Below the pieces are notes generated by a model. That model did no database searches. It had not been told where the DNA came from and saw only the letters and a list, made by a program, of their open reading frames with translations. From NCBI RefSeq assembly GCF_004353845.1, contig NZ_CP037864.1, positions 1,922,001 through 1,986,000 on the forward strand: a stretch of DNA of 64,000 nucleotides, written 5' to 3'. Made by a program: the position numbers and the translations under genes. This DNA is from Citrobacter arsenatis. Lineage in GTDB: Bacteria; Pseudomonadota; Gammaproteobacteria; Enterobacterales; Enterobacteriaceae. Shown here in pieces: positions 42,595 through 52,339 of the stretch. Each line of letters opens with the position of its first letter. The stretch's first letter is position 1.

Positions 42595-42927
42595 ATGCAT
42601 ACGTTATTACTCATTGCCGCGCTGGCAAATCAAATAACATTCAACACCACTCAGCAAGGTGATATGTACACCATCATTCCTCAGGTGACGTTAACTCAAC
42701 CATGTGTATGTGAGGTGCAAGTCCTTGCTATCCGTAAGGGGGAGGGGGGGCAAAGCCAATCGCAGCAGAAAACAAGCCTTTCGGTCTCCGCTAATCGGCC
42801 AATTGAATTAACAAAACTGAGCTTTAATATTTCACTGGCGGATTCGGTCAAAATTATCGTTACCGTTTCGGATGGGCAGTCTCTGCATCTGTCGCAACAA
42901 TGGCCAGACTCAACCAGCCATCCATAG
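42595..42927 (+). CDS. csgC: CsgC, curli anti-amyloid periplasmic protein
   Basis: 110 residues from ATG 42595, after a CGGGAG site, with a short signal-like N-terminus. The C-x-C motif (QPCVCEV) is present. CsgC stops CsgA from aggregating in the periplasm. The mature part is an immunoglobulin-like beta fold. The length equals E. coli CsgC. Confidence 0.93.
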   Translation: MHTLLLIAALANQITFNTTQQGDMYTIIPQVTLTQPCVCEVQVLAIRKGEGGQSQSQQKTSLSVSANRPIELTKLSFNISLADSVKIIVTVSDGQSLHLSQQWPDSTSHP

Positions 42928-43078
42928 TTTTTTGCTGGATTTGCATTAAGGGTGTGGCTGGGAATGCGGTGCTGTTCTATGAATATAGAAACGGGTAATC
43001 GTTTTTATTTGATCGTAACTCGCAGCAGTGAAGGATCATTTCGATCCCTCAAGGATGATTAATCATTGAGGAACCCTT

Positions 43079-43399
43079 ATGTGTACATTATTTAATCGTA
43101 TTTTAAGTGCCAGTTTGTGTACTTTTTCTCTTTTAACCCTTCCTGCGATGGCGCAGCAAATCACAACCGGTGGAATTATTCACTTTCGCGGTGCAATAGT
43201 TGAACCGCCGTGCGACGTTAACACCCAGCAGCAACAAATTGAATTGTCATGTATCCGTGACGGGAGCAGCCGGCATAGTCTCTACAATCCACAACAAGTC
43301 GCTATGGCCCCTCAGAATGTGCAGCAAATTGCCACAGTCAAAATGCACTACCTTAATGAACAGAAAAATATGGCAATTCTTAATATTGAATATAAATGA
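43079..43399 (+). CDS. ymdA: YmdA, small fimbrial-like secreted protein
   Basis: 106 residues with a signal peptide (ending AMA-Q). The mature N-terminus has a chaperone-usher subunit pattern, GGIIHFRGAIVEPPCDV, with a second cysteine in LSCIRDG. It is much shorter than a true pilin and has no adjacent chaperone or usher gene. Function unknown. It follows csgC by 151 bases, as in E. coli. Confidence 0.88.
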   Translation: MCTLFNRILSASLCTFSLLTLPAMAQQITTGGIIHFRGAIVEPPCDVNTQQQQIELSCIRDGSSRHSLYNPQQVAMAPQNVQQIATVKMHYLNEQKNMAILNIEYK

Positions 43400-43500
43400 A
43401 TCGTTCCGGCGTAGATATGCATGCTTGTGGTTAAAAAGTGAGATTTCAAGGAAAACCCTGCTGTACACTTAACATATAGTGTTTTGTCAGGGGGGTACTT

Positions 43501-44043
43501 ATGCAATCGCGTGTTCATGTGTTACATGGCGACATTACGACGGTCGCTGTTGATGTGATTGTCAACGCGGCCAATTCATCGCTACTGGGCGGCGGTGGCG
43601 TAGATGGGGCGATCCATCGCGCTGCCGGACCTGCGTTATTGGCGGCCTGTAAACAGGTTATCCAGCAACAGGGAGAATGCCCGACAGGGCATGCCGTTAT
43701 TACTTTGGCGGGGGAACTGGCGGCAAAAGCGGTGATTCACACGGTAGGGCCCGTCTGGCAAGGTGGAGGTCATCAAGAGGCCGAACACCTCGAAGAGGCT
43801 TATTTAAATAGCCTGCAACTGGCTCTTGCCAATGGTTATCAATCTATTGCTTTTCCGGCGATCAGCACCGGAGCTTATGGCTATCCGCGTGCCGCTGCGG
43901 CAGAAATAGCGGTGAAAACGGTGTTAAGATTTATTACCCGCCGCGCGCTTCCTGATCAAATTTACTTCGTGTGCTTTGATGAAGAAAACGCCCAACTTTA
44001 CAACAGATTGCTTACCCAACAAGGCGATGATAACGCGGACTGA
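43501..44043 (+). CDS. ymdB: YmdB, macrodomain O-acetyl-ADP-ribose deacetylase
   Basis: 180 residues forming one macrodomain. The signature VNAANSSLLGGGGVDGAIHRAAG is visible, and later PAISTGAYGYPRAAAAEIA. It hydrolyses O-acetyl-ADP-ribose and is reported to modulate RNase III. It precedes clsC by one base. The ATG at 43501 follows GGGGGTACTT. Confidence 0.94.
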   Translation: MQSRVHVLHGDITTVAVDVIVNAANSSLLGGGGVDGAIHRAAGPALLAACKQVIQQQGECPTGHAVITLAGELAAKAVIHTVGPVWQGGGHQEAEHLEEAYLNSLQLALANGYQSIAFPAISTGAYGYPRAAAAEIAVKTVLRFITRRALPDQIYFVCFDEENAQLYNRLLTQQGDDNAD

Positions 44044-44044
44044 T

Positions 44045-45466
44045 ATGACGCGACTTGAGCGTGCCATTACGCCACTGTGCGAAAACCACCCAGGAGAATG
44101 CGGCATTCTTACGTTGGATGACAGCCTGGATGCGTTTGCTGCTCGTTATCGGTTAACGGAAATGGCGGAACGTACCCTGGATGTGCAGTATTACATCTGG
44201 GAAAACGACATGTCCGGACTATTGCTCTTTTCCGTTCTGCTGGCCGCGGCGAAACGTGGCGTTCGGGTGCGTTTGCTGCTGGATGATAACAACACACCTG
44301 GCCTTGATGACACGCTGCGCTTGCTGGATAAGCACCCTAACATAGAAGTTCGCCTGTTTAATCCCTTTTCCTTTCGCATCCTGCGCGCTTTGGGCTATTT
44401 AACCGATTTTGCCCGGCTTAATCGGCGGATGCACAATAAAAGTTATACCGCCGACGGCGTAGTGACTCTCGTTGGAGGGCGTAATATCGGCGATGCCTAT
44501 TTTGGTGCAGGCGAACAACCGCTGTTTTCCGACCTGGACGTCATGGCCATTGGGCCGGTTGTCAAAGATGTCGCGGATGATTTTGAGCGTTACTGGCACT
44601 GTCGCTCGGTGTCAACATTGCAAAACGTGCTTGAGATGTCTGAGTCAGATTACGTTCAGCGTATTGAGTTACCCGAATCCTGGTATAACGATGATATTAC
44701 CCGTCGCTATTTGCATAAGCTGGAAACCAGCCAGTTTATGAGCAGTCTCGATCAAAGGTCGCTGCCGCTGATTTGGGCGAAAACGCGTTTGCTGAGCGAT
44801 GACCCTGCAAAAGGTGAAGGGAAAGCGCCGCGCCACTCGCTATTACCGCAGCGTTTGTTTGACGTGATGGGCTCACCGACTGAACGTATCGATATTATTT
44901 CCGCCTACTTTGTGCCGACTCGAGCCGGTGTGGCACAGCTCCTGAGACTGGTAAGAAAAGGGGTCAAGATTGCTATTTTAACCAATTCACTGGCGGCGAA
45001 TGATGTGGCAATCGTCCATGCGGGCTATGCGCGCTGGAGAAAAAAACTGCTGCGCTATGGCGTGGAATTATACGAGCTTAAACCGACCCTCGATCGCGTC
45101 TCGGTTGTTCACGATCGTGGATTAACCGGTAATTCAGGATCCAGCCTGCATGCCAAAACGTTCAGCATTGATGGCCGTAAAGTATTTATCGGTTCGCTTA
45201 ATTTTGATCCCCGTTCGACGCTGCTCAATACGGAAATGGGGTTTGTGATTGAGAGCGAAGTGCTGGCCGAATTGATTCATCAACGGTTTATGCAAAGCCA
45301 GCGTGATATGGCCTGGCAACTACGCCTCGACCGCTGGGGGAGAATTAATTGGGTCGATCGGCTTGCTGGCAATGAACAGGTACTGAAAAAAGAACCCGCC
45401 ACAGGATTCTGGAAGCGGGTTCTGGTAAAGCTGGCATCCGTGTTACCCATTGAGTGGCTGCTCTGA
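44045..45466 (+). CDS. clsC: ClsC, cardiolipin synthase C
   Basis: 473 residues from ATG 44045, the same length as E. coli ClsC. It has two phospholipase-D HKD motifs: HNKSYTAD (about residue 137) and HAKTFSID (about residue 368). ClsC makes cardiolipin from phosphatidylglycerol and phosphatidylethanolamine, and YmdB from the same operon increases this activity. It is membrane-associated. Upstream open frame to 43976 lies within ymdB and was not used. Confidence 0.95.
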   Translation: MTRLERAITPLCENHPGECGILTLDDSLDAFAARYRLTEMAERTLDVQYYIWENDMSGLLLFSVLLAAAKRGVRVRLLLDDNNTPGLDDTLRLLDKHPNIEVRLFNPFSFRILRALGYLTDFARLNRRMHNKSYTADGVVTLVGGRNIGDAYFGAGEQPLFSDLDVMAIGPVVKDVADDFERYWHCRSVSTLQNVLEMSESDYVQRIELPESWYNDDITRRYLHKLETSQFMSSLDQRSLPLIWAKTRLLSDDPAKGEGKAPRHSLLPQRLFDVMGSPTERIDIISAYFVPTRAGVAQLLRLVRKGVKIAILTNSLAANDVAIVHAGYARWRKKLLRYGVELYELKPTLDRVSVVHDRGLTGNSGSSLHAKTFSIDGRKVFIGSLNFDPRSTLLNTEMGFVIESEVLAELIHQRFMQSQRDMAWQLRLDRWGRINWVDRLAGNEQVLKKEPATGFWKRVLVKLASVLPIEWLL

Positions 45467-45490
45467 GCCACACAATGAATGCGAGAAAAT

Positions 45491-46651
45491 CTAGCCAGCC
45501 ACGGCCTTGTTTTTATCCTGCTTAACGGGCGGTTTACCCGAGAAGAGAAACTTCAGCACCGGTATACGTAAATGGATTTCGTACAATATCACCGCAATTC
45601 CAACCACAAACAGCAGACCGCAGAGAAAACCAAGCAGATTCGACGAGATATGTGGTGTGATGTAAGCGCCAAAAAACAGCGTTAACGGGTGGTGCACCAG
45701 ATAGATAAACAGCGACGCGTTGACAAAATAGGTCACGCGGGCCGACTGGAAATTAAGCAAACGGTGACCCAACGAAAAGACGACGTTCACCATCCACAGC
45801 CCCATGACCATGGTAATGACATATTCGGTTTCATACATCCAGGCATCGCCGCTGCCATAACGCTGGTTGAGCAGGTATGCCGCAAACGCCAAACCTGCGC
45901 CTATCGTGCAGCCGCGCGACGGCGTGGTAAACAGCGCTTTCAGATTCGGGTTGATAAACGCCAGTGCGCCGAGCATAAAGAAAGGCACATAGAACAGCGT
46001 TTGCATAACAATAAAATTGAACATGCCATCGCTGAGAATCGAAGGATAAAGGATGAAAATCGTCCTTCTGACGGCGGCATAGCCGACGCCCAACAAGATA
46101 AAAATTAGCGTTAATTTAGTCATTGATACCGCAGGCGAGCTGGCGGCGTCGCTTTGCGTCAGCCTGTTTTTCATCTGGGTGAACACCCACATGCTCACGG
46201 TCGTTAACACCACCAGAACCAGTAAAAACCATAGATGGGAAATCAGCTCCCAGGCCAGCGCGTTATATTTATCGTAGCCGCTAAGGGTATGCCAGCTGTC
46301 TGCTTTCCCCTTTACGTATTGCAGCATGATAAATTGCGGCAGTGTAAGCAATGGAATCGCGGTTAGCATTGGGATCCCCACGCGTTCTACACGTACCTTC
46401 CACCAGCGCTTTAACGGATAGCGCAAAAAAAGCATGTAGGAAAAATAACCCGAAATGACAAAGAAGACCTGCATGCGAAAGGCATGAATAAAGTCGTTAA
46501 AAAGGGTCAACCACCATGACGGTTCCGCGCTGTTCACGTGCCAGGTGTGGGTCGAGTAAATCAATGAAATATGGAACGGGATCCCTAACAACATTAGCCA
46601 GGCACGGATGGAGTCAAGAAAATATTCGCGTGGTGGTGTTACAGAGCTCAT
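45491..46651 (-). CDS. opgC: OpgC, succinyl transferase for osmoregulated periplasmic glucans
   Basis: 386 residues with about ten membrane segments, of the acyltransferase-3 family. The N-terminus REYFLDSIRAWLMLLGIPFHIS is typical. OpgC adds succinyl groups to the periplasmic glucans made by OpgGH. It diverges from opgGH, as in E. coli. The 253 bases between them hold the opgGH promoter region. Confidence 0.95.
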   Translation of the reverse strand: MSSVTPPREYFLDSIRAWLMLLGIPFHISLIYSTHTWHVNSAEPSWWLTLFNDFIHAFRMQVFFVISGYFSYMLFLRYPLKRWWKVRVERVGIPMLTAIPLLTLPQFIMLQYVKGKADSWHTLSGYDKYNALAWELISHLWFLLVLVVLTTVSMWVFTQMKNRLTQSDAASSPAVSMTKLTLIFILLGVGYAAVRRTIFILYPSILSDGMFNFIVMQTLFYVPFFMLGALAFINPNLKALFTTPSRGCTIGAGLAFAAYLLNQRYGSGDAWMYETEYVITMVMGLWMVNVVFSLGHRLLNFQSARVTYFVNASLFIYLVHHPLTLFFGAYITPHISSNLLGFLCGLLFVVGIAVILYEIHLRIPVLKFLFSGKPPVKQDKNKAVAG

Positions 46652-46904
46652 AGACAGTTATGTATTCTCAGACTTTTCGTCTTATCCCTAAGACGAATAA
46701 TGGTTACATTCGAGGGCAACCCTACACGAAGTCCAACAACCTGTCTCCAGGATAAGCACGCAAAGTGAAAACAGGCAGATGAACCTGCTTAAACCATGAG
46801 CCAGCGCGCGAACAATACAGGGATTCAGTTGTCGGAATACCCGATTATCCATTAAAATGGATCGGATCAATATAAGCACACAAAGGGGGAAGTGCTTACT
46901 AATT

Positions 46905-48458
46905 ATGAAACATAAACTACAAATGATGAAAATGCGTTGGTTGGGTGCAGCAGTTATGTTAACGCTGTACACATCATCGAGCTGGGCGTTCAGCATTGAT
47001 GATGTTGCAAAACAAGCTCAATCCTTAGCCGGTAAAGGCTATGAGGCGCCAAAAAGTAACTTGCCCTCCGTTTTCCGCGATATGAAATATGCGGATTATC
47101 AGCAGATCCAGTTTAATCGCGATAAAGCCTACTGGAGCAATCTCAAGACCCCATTTAAGCTCGAGTTCTACCACCAGGGTATGTACTTCGACACACCGGT
47201 CAAAATCAACGAAGTTACCGCTACTGCGGTGAAAAGAATCAAATACAGCCCGGATTACTTTAATTTTGGCGATGTTCAGCATGATAAAGACACGGTAAAA
47301 GATCTCGGTTTCGCCGGGTTCAAAGTGCTGTATCCGATCAACAGCAAAGATAAAAACGACGAAATTGTCAGCATGCTCGGTGCCAGCTATTTCCGTGTTC
47401 TGGGTGCAGGACAGGTCTACGGTCTGTCTGCTCGCGGTCTCGCGATTGATACCGCGCTGCCTTCTGGCGAAGAATTTCCCCGCTTCCGTGAGTTTTGGAT
47501 CGAGCGTCCGAAACCAACTGATAAACGTTTGACCATTTATGCCTTGCTGGATTCTCCGCGCGCAACCGGAGCGTATCGCTTTGTCATCATTCCAGGTCGT
47601 GACACGGTAGTCGATGTTCAGTCCAAAGTTTATCTACGCGACAAAGTGGGCAAACTGGGCGTGGCACCGTTAACCAGTATGTTCCTGTTCGGGCCAAACC
47701 AGCCTTCTCCGACAACGAACTATCGTCCGGAACTGCACGACTCTAACGGTTTGTCCATCCACGCAGGTAACGGTGAGTGGATTTGGCGTCCGCTGAATAA
47801 CCCGAAACATCTCGCGGTGAGCAGCTTTGCTATGGAAAATCCACAAGGTTTCGGTCTGCTACAGCGTGGCCGTCAGTTCTCGCGTTTTGAAGATATCGAC
47901 GATCGTTATGATCTGCGTCCGAGCGCCTGGATCACGCCAAAAGGTGACTGGGGTAAAGGTAAGATTGAGTTAGTTGAAATCCCAACTAACGATGAAACGA
48001 ACGATAACATTGTTGCCTACTGGACGCCGGATCAACTGCCAGAAGCCGGTAAAGAGATGAACTTCAAGTACACCCTGACGTTCACGCGTGATGAAGACAA
48101 GCTTCATGCGCCTGATAGCGCCTGGGTACAGCAGACCCGTCGTTCTACCGGTGATGTAAAACAGTCCAACCTGATTCGTCAGCCTGACGGTACCATCGCG
48201 TTTGTGGTGGACTTTACCGGCACAGATATGAAAAAGCTGCCGCAGGATACTCCGGTTACCGCACAAACCAGTATTGGCGACAACGGCGAAATCGTTGAAA
48301 GCACCGTGCGCTACAACCCGGTCTCTAAAGGTTGGCGTTTGATGCTGCGCGTGAAAGTGAAAGACGTGAAGAAAACCACTGAAATGCGTGCTGCCTTGGT
48401 CAATGCCGATCAGACGCTGAGTGAAACCTGGAGCTACCAGTTACCTGCCAATGAATAA
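46905..48458 (+). CDS. opgG: OpgG, periplasmic glucan biosynthesis protein
   Basis: 517 residues from ATG 46905; K-12 starts six residues later at the equivalent of MMKMRW. A signal peptide ends SSWA-F. The mature protein is nearly identical to E. coli OpgG along its length. It is needed to add beta-1,6 branches to the glucan backbone in the periplasm. The stop overlaps the opgH start by eight bases. Confidence 0.96.
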   Translation: MKHKLQMMKMRWLGAAVMLTLYTSSSWAFSIDDVAKQAQSLAGKGYEAPKSNLPSVFRDMKYADYQQIQFNRDKAYWSNLKTPFKLEFYHQGMYFDTPVKINEVTATAVKRIKYSPDYFNFGDVQHDKDTVKDLGFAGFKVLYPINSKDKNDEIVSMLGASYFRVLGAGQVYGLSARGLAIDTALPSGEEFPRFREFWIERPKPTDKRLTIYALLDSPRATGAYRFVIIPGRDTVVDVQSKVYLRDKVGKLGVAPLTSMFLFGPNQPSPTTNYRPELHDSNGLSIHAGNGEWIWRPLNNPKHLAVSSFAMENPQGFGLLQRGRQFSRFEDIDDRYDLRPSAWITPKGDWGKGKIELVEIPTNDETNDNIVAYWTPDQLPEAGKEMNFKYTLTFTRDEDKLHAPDSAWVQQTRRSTGDVKQSNLIRQPDGTIAFVVDFTGTDMKKLPQDTPVTAQTSIGDNGEIVESTVRYNPVSKGWRLMLRVKVKDVKKTTEMRAALVNADQTLSETWSYQLPANE

Positions 48459-50979
48459 GACAACTGAGTATATTGACGCAATGCCGCTTTCGGATATCGA
48501 AAAAGCGGCACTGCCGAAAACTGACATCCGCGCCGTTCATCAGGCGCTGGATGCCGAGCATCGTACGTACTCGCGCGAAGATGATTCACCGCAGGGTTCT
48601 GTGAAAGCTCGCCTTGAGCAAGCATGGCCGGATTCTCTGGCGAAAGAGCAGTTGGTTAAGGATGATGAGGGGCGCGATCAGCTGCAGGCGATGCCAAAAG
48701 CAACGCGTACCTCTATGTTCCCCGATCCCTGGCGTACCAATCCGGTTGGCCGTTTTTGGGACCGTCTGCGTGGGCGTGATGTAACGCCGCGGTATCTTTC
48801 GCGTTTGACGAAAGAAGAACAAGAGAGCGAGCAAAAATGGCGTACCGTTGGCACCATTCGCCGCTATACGCTGCTGATCTTAACGCTGGCGCAAACGGTG
48901 GTAGCGACCTGGTATATGAAGACAATCCTTCCGTATCAGGGTTGGGCATTCATTAATCCGGTAGACATGATGGGGCAGGATTTGTGGGTCTCCTTTATGC
49001 AACTACTGCCCTATATGCTCCAGACCGGCATTCTGATTTTGTTTGCCGTGCTTTTCTGTTGGGTATCAGCGGGATTCTGGACCGCGCTGATGGGCTTCCT
49101 GCAACTGCTGATTGGGCGAGATAAGTACAGTATCTCCGCTTCAACGGTAGGGGACGAACCGCTGAATCCCGAACACCGTACCGCGTTGATTATGCCTATC
49201 TGTAACGAGGACGTTGACCGCGTATTTGCGGGACTTCGCGCCACGTGGGAGTCGGTTAAAGCAACGGGCAACGCCGAGCATTTCGATGTTTACATTCTGA
49301 GCGACAGCTACAACCCCGATATCTGCGTAGCGGAACAAAAAGCGTGGATGGAACTGATTGCCGAAGTGCAGGGCGAAGGACAGATTTTCTACCGCCGTCG
49401 TCGTCGTCGCGTGAAGCGTAAAAGCGGCAACATTGATGACTTCTGCCGTCGCTGGGGAAATCAGTACAGCTATATGGTTGTGCTGGACGCGGACTCCGTG
49501 ATGAGCGGTGACTGTCTGAGCGGGCTGGTGCGCCTGATGGAAGCGAATCCAAATGCCGGTATCATCCAGTCTTCGCCGAAGGCTTCCGGTATGGATACGC
49601 TGTATGCGCGCTGCCAACAGTTTGCGACCCGTGTTTATGGTCCGCTGTTTACCGCCGGGCTTCACTTTTGGCAATTGGGTGAATCGCACTACTGGGGCCA
49701 TAACGCGATTATTCGCGTGAAGCCGTTTATCGAGCACTGTGCACTCGCGCCGTTACCAGGGGAGGGCTCATTTGCAGGATCAATCCTCTCTCATGACTTC
49801 GTGGAAGCGGCATTGATGCGTCGTGCTGGCTGGGGCGTGTGGATTGCCTACGATCTGCCGGGTTCTTATGAAGAGCTGCCGCCAAACCTGCTGGATGAAC
49901 TCAAGCGTGACCGCCGCTGGTGCCACGGCAACCTGATGAACTTCCGTCTGTTCCTGGTTAAGGGGATGCACCCGGTTCACCGTGCGGTGTTCCTGACCGG
50001 CGTTATGTCCTATCTGTCCGCGCCGCTTTGGTTTATGTTCCTCGCGCTGTCTACCGCTTTGCAGGTGGTGCACGCGTTGACGGAACCGCAGTACTTCCTG
50101 CAACCGCGTCAGCTGTTCCCGGTATGGCCGCAGTGGCGTCCTGAGCTGGCTATCGCGCTGTTTGCTTCAACGATGGTGCTGCTGTTCCTGCCGAAGCTGC
50201 TGAGTATTTTACTTATCTGGTGTAAAGGGACAAAAGAGTACGGCGGGTTTATCCGCGTCACGCTGTCGTTGCTGCTGGAGGTTCTGTTCTCCGTGCTGCT
50301 GGCTCCGGTGCGCATGCTGTTCCATACCGTCTTCGTCGTGAGCGCTTTCCTCGGTTGGGAAGTGGTGTGGAATTCACCGCAGCGCGATGACGATTCCACC
50401 CCGTGGGGTGAAGCGTTTATGCGTCACGGGTCTCAGTTACTGCTGGGGCTGGTATGGGCGGTAGGCATGGCCTGGCTGGATTTGCGTTTCCTGTTCTGGC
50501 TGGCGCCGATTGTCTTCTCGCTGATCCTGTCACCGTTTGTTTCCGTGATTTCCAGCCGTTCGACGGTTGGGTTACGTACCAAGCGCTGGAAGCTGTTCCT
50601 GATCCCGGAAGAGTATTCTCCGCCGCAGGTGCTGGTGGATACGGATACTTATCTGGTGATGAACCGTAATCGTACGTTAGACGACGGTTTTATGCATGCG
50701 GTGTTCAACCCATCGTTTAACGCACTGGCAACGGCAATGGCGACTGCGCGTCACCGCGCCAGTAACGTGCTTGAGATTGCCCGTGACCGTCATGTGGAGC
50801 AGGCGCTGAACGAAACGCCGGAGAAACTGAATCGCGATCGACGTCTGGTGCTGTTGAGCGATCCTGTGACGATGGCGCGTTTACACTATCGCGTCTGGAA
50901 CTCACCTGATAAGTACTCTTCGTGGGTGAATTACTATCAGGGGCTGACCCTGAACCCGCTGGCGCTCAGGAAAAAATAA
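48451..50979 (+). CDS. opgH: OpgH, glucan glucosyltransferase
   Basis: 842 residues from ATG 48451. It is an inner-membrane GT2 enzyme with about eight membrane helices. The catalytic region has VVLDADSVM (D-x-D, near residue 350) and the QRRRW-like motif DRRWCHGNL near residue 490. It makes the beta-1,2-glucan backbone from UDP-glucose and also inhibits FtsZ in rich medium. The C-terminus is slightly shorter than in K-12. Confidence 0.96.
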   Translation: MNKTTEYIDAMPLSDIEKAALPKTDIRAVHQALDAEHRTYSREDDSPQGSVKARLEQAWPDSLAKEQLVKDDEGRDQLQAMPKATRTSMFPDPWRTNPVGRFWDRLRGRDVTPRYLSRLTKEEQESEQKWRTVGTIRRYTLLILTLAQTVVATWYMKTILPYQGWAFINPVDMMGQDLWVSFMQLLPYMLQTGILILFAVLFCWVSAGFWTALMGFLQLLIGRDKYSISASTVGDEPLNPEHRTALIMPICNEDVDRVFAGLRATWESVKATGNAEHFDVYILSDSYNPDICVAEQKAWMELIAEVQGEGQIFYRRRRRRVKRKSGNIDDFCRRWGNQYSYMVVLDADSVMSGDCLSGLVRLMEANPNAGIIQSSPKASGMDTLYARCQQFATRVYGPLFTAGLHFWQLGESHYWGHNAIIRVKPFIEHCALAPLPGEGSFAGSILSHDFVEAALMRRAGWGVWIAYDLPGSYEELPPNLLDELKRDRRWCHGNLMNFRLFLVKGMHPVHRAVFLTGVMSYLSAPLWFMFLALSTALQVVHALTEPQYFLQPRQLFPVWPQWRPELAIALFASTMVLLFLPKLLSILLIWCKGTKEYGGFIRVTLSLLLEVLFSVLLAPVRMLFHTVFVVSAFLGWEVVWNSPQRDDDSTPWGEAFMRHGSQLLLGLVWAVGMAWLDLRFLFWLAPIVFSLILSPFVSVISSRSTVGLRTKRWKLFLIPEEYSPPQVLVDTDTYLVMNRNRTLDDGFMHAVFNPSFNALATAMATARHRASNVLEIARDRHVEQALNETPEKLNRDRRLVLLSDPVTMARLHYRVWNSPDKYSSWVNYYQGLTLNPLALRKK

Positions 50980-50997
50980 GCGTTCAGTTACCTGAAA

Positions 50998-51024
50998 ATA
51001 CCGGCCTGGTGCCGGTATTTTTTT
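50998..51024 (+). terminator. Terminator of opgGH
   Basis: ATACCGGC-CTGGT-GCCGGTAT, then seven T's, about 20 bases after the opgH stop. Confidence 0.92.
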
Positions 51025-51054
51025 ATACTCAATAAATCAGTCGGGAGATATCAG

Positions 51055-51282
51055 GTGCGAATATTGGCAGTGGGGATCATGGTGTTCTTCCTGAGCGGAT
51101 GCGGCAGTATTATTAGTCGAACTATCCCAGGACAAGGGCACGGAAACCAATACTATCCGGGCGTGCAATGGGATGTCAGGGACTCCGCGTGGCGCTACGT
51201 CACCATCCTCGACCTGCCATTTTCGCTGGTGTTTGATACGCTGCTGCTGCCGCTCGACATTCACCATGGACCTTATGAGTAA
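51055..51282 (+). CDS. yceK: YceK, small outer-membrane lipoprotein
   Basis: 75 residues from GTG 51055. The lipobox is LSGC (Cys about residue 16), and the mature part has the DUF1375 pattern YYPGVQWDV and DLPFSLVFDTLLLP. Function unknown. The GTG start matches K-12 by position. It converges on msyB with no gap. Confidence 0.9.
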   Translation: MRILAVGIMVFFLSGCGSIISRTIPGQGHGNQYYPGVQWDVRDSAWRYVTILDLPFSLVFDTLLLPLDIHHGPYE

Positions 51283-51675
51283 CTATCGCTCATCCCATTC
51301 ATCGGCTGCGGTCTGACCCTCTTCAGTATCAAGGGGCGGTTCCAGCTGGAATTCACCTTCATCCCATTCGTGAAGCGTGTTTTCTTCCTGCCACTCCTGG
51401 CGGATCTCAATTTCATCATAGTCGCCATCGAAAACGCTCTGGGCTGCTTCTCCGCTCAGCATTGGCAGACATTCACCATCTACATCATCTTCGTCAGCAA
51501 AGAATTCCGCCTGCCACATAATGTCGCCATCCTGTAGCACGTATTTTTGTACGCTTAGCTGTTGAACGCTTGCTTCGTCAGGCGCAAGGTCAGGGTTATC
51601 AGCCAGAAATACTTCACGAGCCGCATCAATAGCCTCTTCCAGCGTGGCATAAAAATACATGTCATTCTTTGCCAT
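51283..51675 (-). CDS. msyB: MsyB, acidic secretion-related protein
   Basis: 130 residues, very acidic, with no signal. It matches E. coli MsyB, found as a multicopy suppressor of secY and secA mutants. It begins MAKNDMYFYATLEEAIDAAR and ends in a Glu/Asp-rich tail. A good ribosome binding site (AGGAGAAGG) precedes ATG 51675. Confidence 0.93.
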   Translation of the reverse strand: MAKNDMYFYATLEEAIDAAREVFLADNPDLAPDEASVQQLSVQKYVLQDGDIMWQAEFFADEDDVDGECLPMLSGEAAQSVFDGDYDEIEIRQEWQEENTLHEWDEGEFQLEPPLDTEEGQTAADEWDER

Positions 51676-52339
51676 AATCCTTCTCCTAATGTGAACAATA
51701 AATGATGATTATTCAATCTATAGACGCCGTTTCGCAGAGCGTCAAACCCGTTAGCTGCGTGGCTAACTTAAACGGATAGCGACTGGCTGCAATGGCTACA
51801 GAACTTGGCTGGTAGTTTATGGAAAAATTTACATTGGCAGAAGCTGAAGCTGGCGTAATATCAGGAAAAAAAATCAACAAAAAAAAGTAATGTTTCTGAT
51901 TTAGCATGGAGTAATCATAATCAAAAAAATAATAGCTGACCTTATATAAGGAAAGCTTCAGTGTTGAACGTCATTTTTTAGGTGTTTTAGGGTGTTAATG
52001 CGAATGACTATGAAGTCATTCGCATAACCTAATGAAAGTAAATAAAAAGATAATACCCGATACGGAAGTGTTGCAGATGTAATCATTGAAAATGGCTAAA
52101 CTTACCAGTGTTTCTGGAAATGGAAAAGTATCTTTTGTGTGTCGAGATCGTTAATGGTGTGAGTGGTAATAAAAGAAAATACATAATAATAGATGATTAA
52201 TGACAAAGGTTATAAATCTAAAAGAAACCATTAAATAAGAAATGAATAAGTGTCATTGAAGTTGTACGGGGATAATAGTTTGCAAAACCTTATGCTTTAT
52301 TATATAAAATGCAAAATTAAGAATTCCCTTAAGGTTGTT
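51676..52339. other. AT-rich gap upstream of the diguanylate cyclase
   Basis: 664 bases with low GC. It contains the msyB promoter, an 11-base inverted repeat at 51999-52024 and presumably the cyclase promoter. A 64-codon minus-strand frame at 51713-51907 is not convincing. Confidence 0.6.
51999..52024. repeat. 11-bp perfect inverted repeat
   Basis: TGCGAATGACT-ATGA-AGTCATTCGCA, extendable by GTTA/TAAC with one bulged base. No T-run follows. It may be an operator or mRNA leader hairpin for the downstream cyclase gene. Confidence 0.55.

Noticed and set aside
49141..49737. 198-codon frame antisense to opgH
   Set aside because: Opposite the conserved catalytic region of opgH; shadow frame.
51713..51907. 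64-codon minus-strand frame upstream of msyB with a hydrophobic start
   Set aside because: AT-rich gap, weak start signal, no recognisable end or partner; likely chance.
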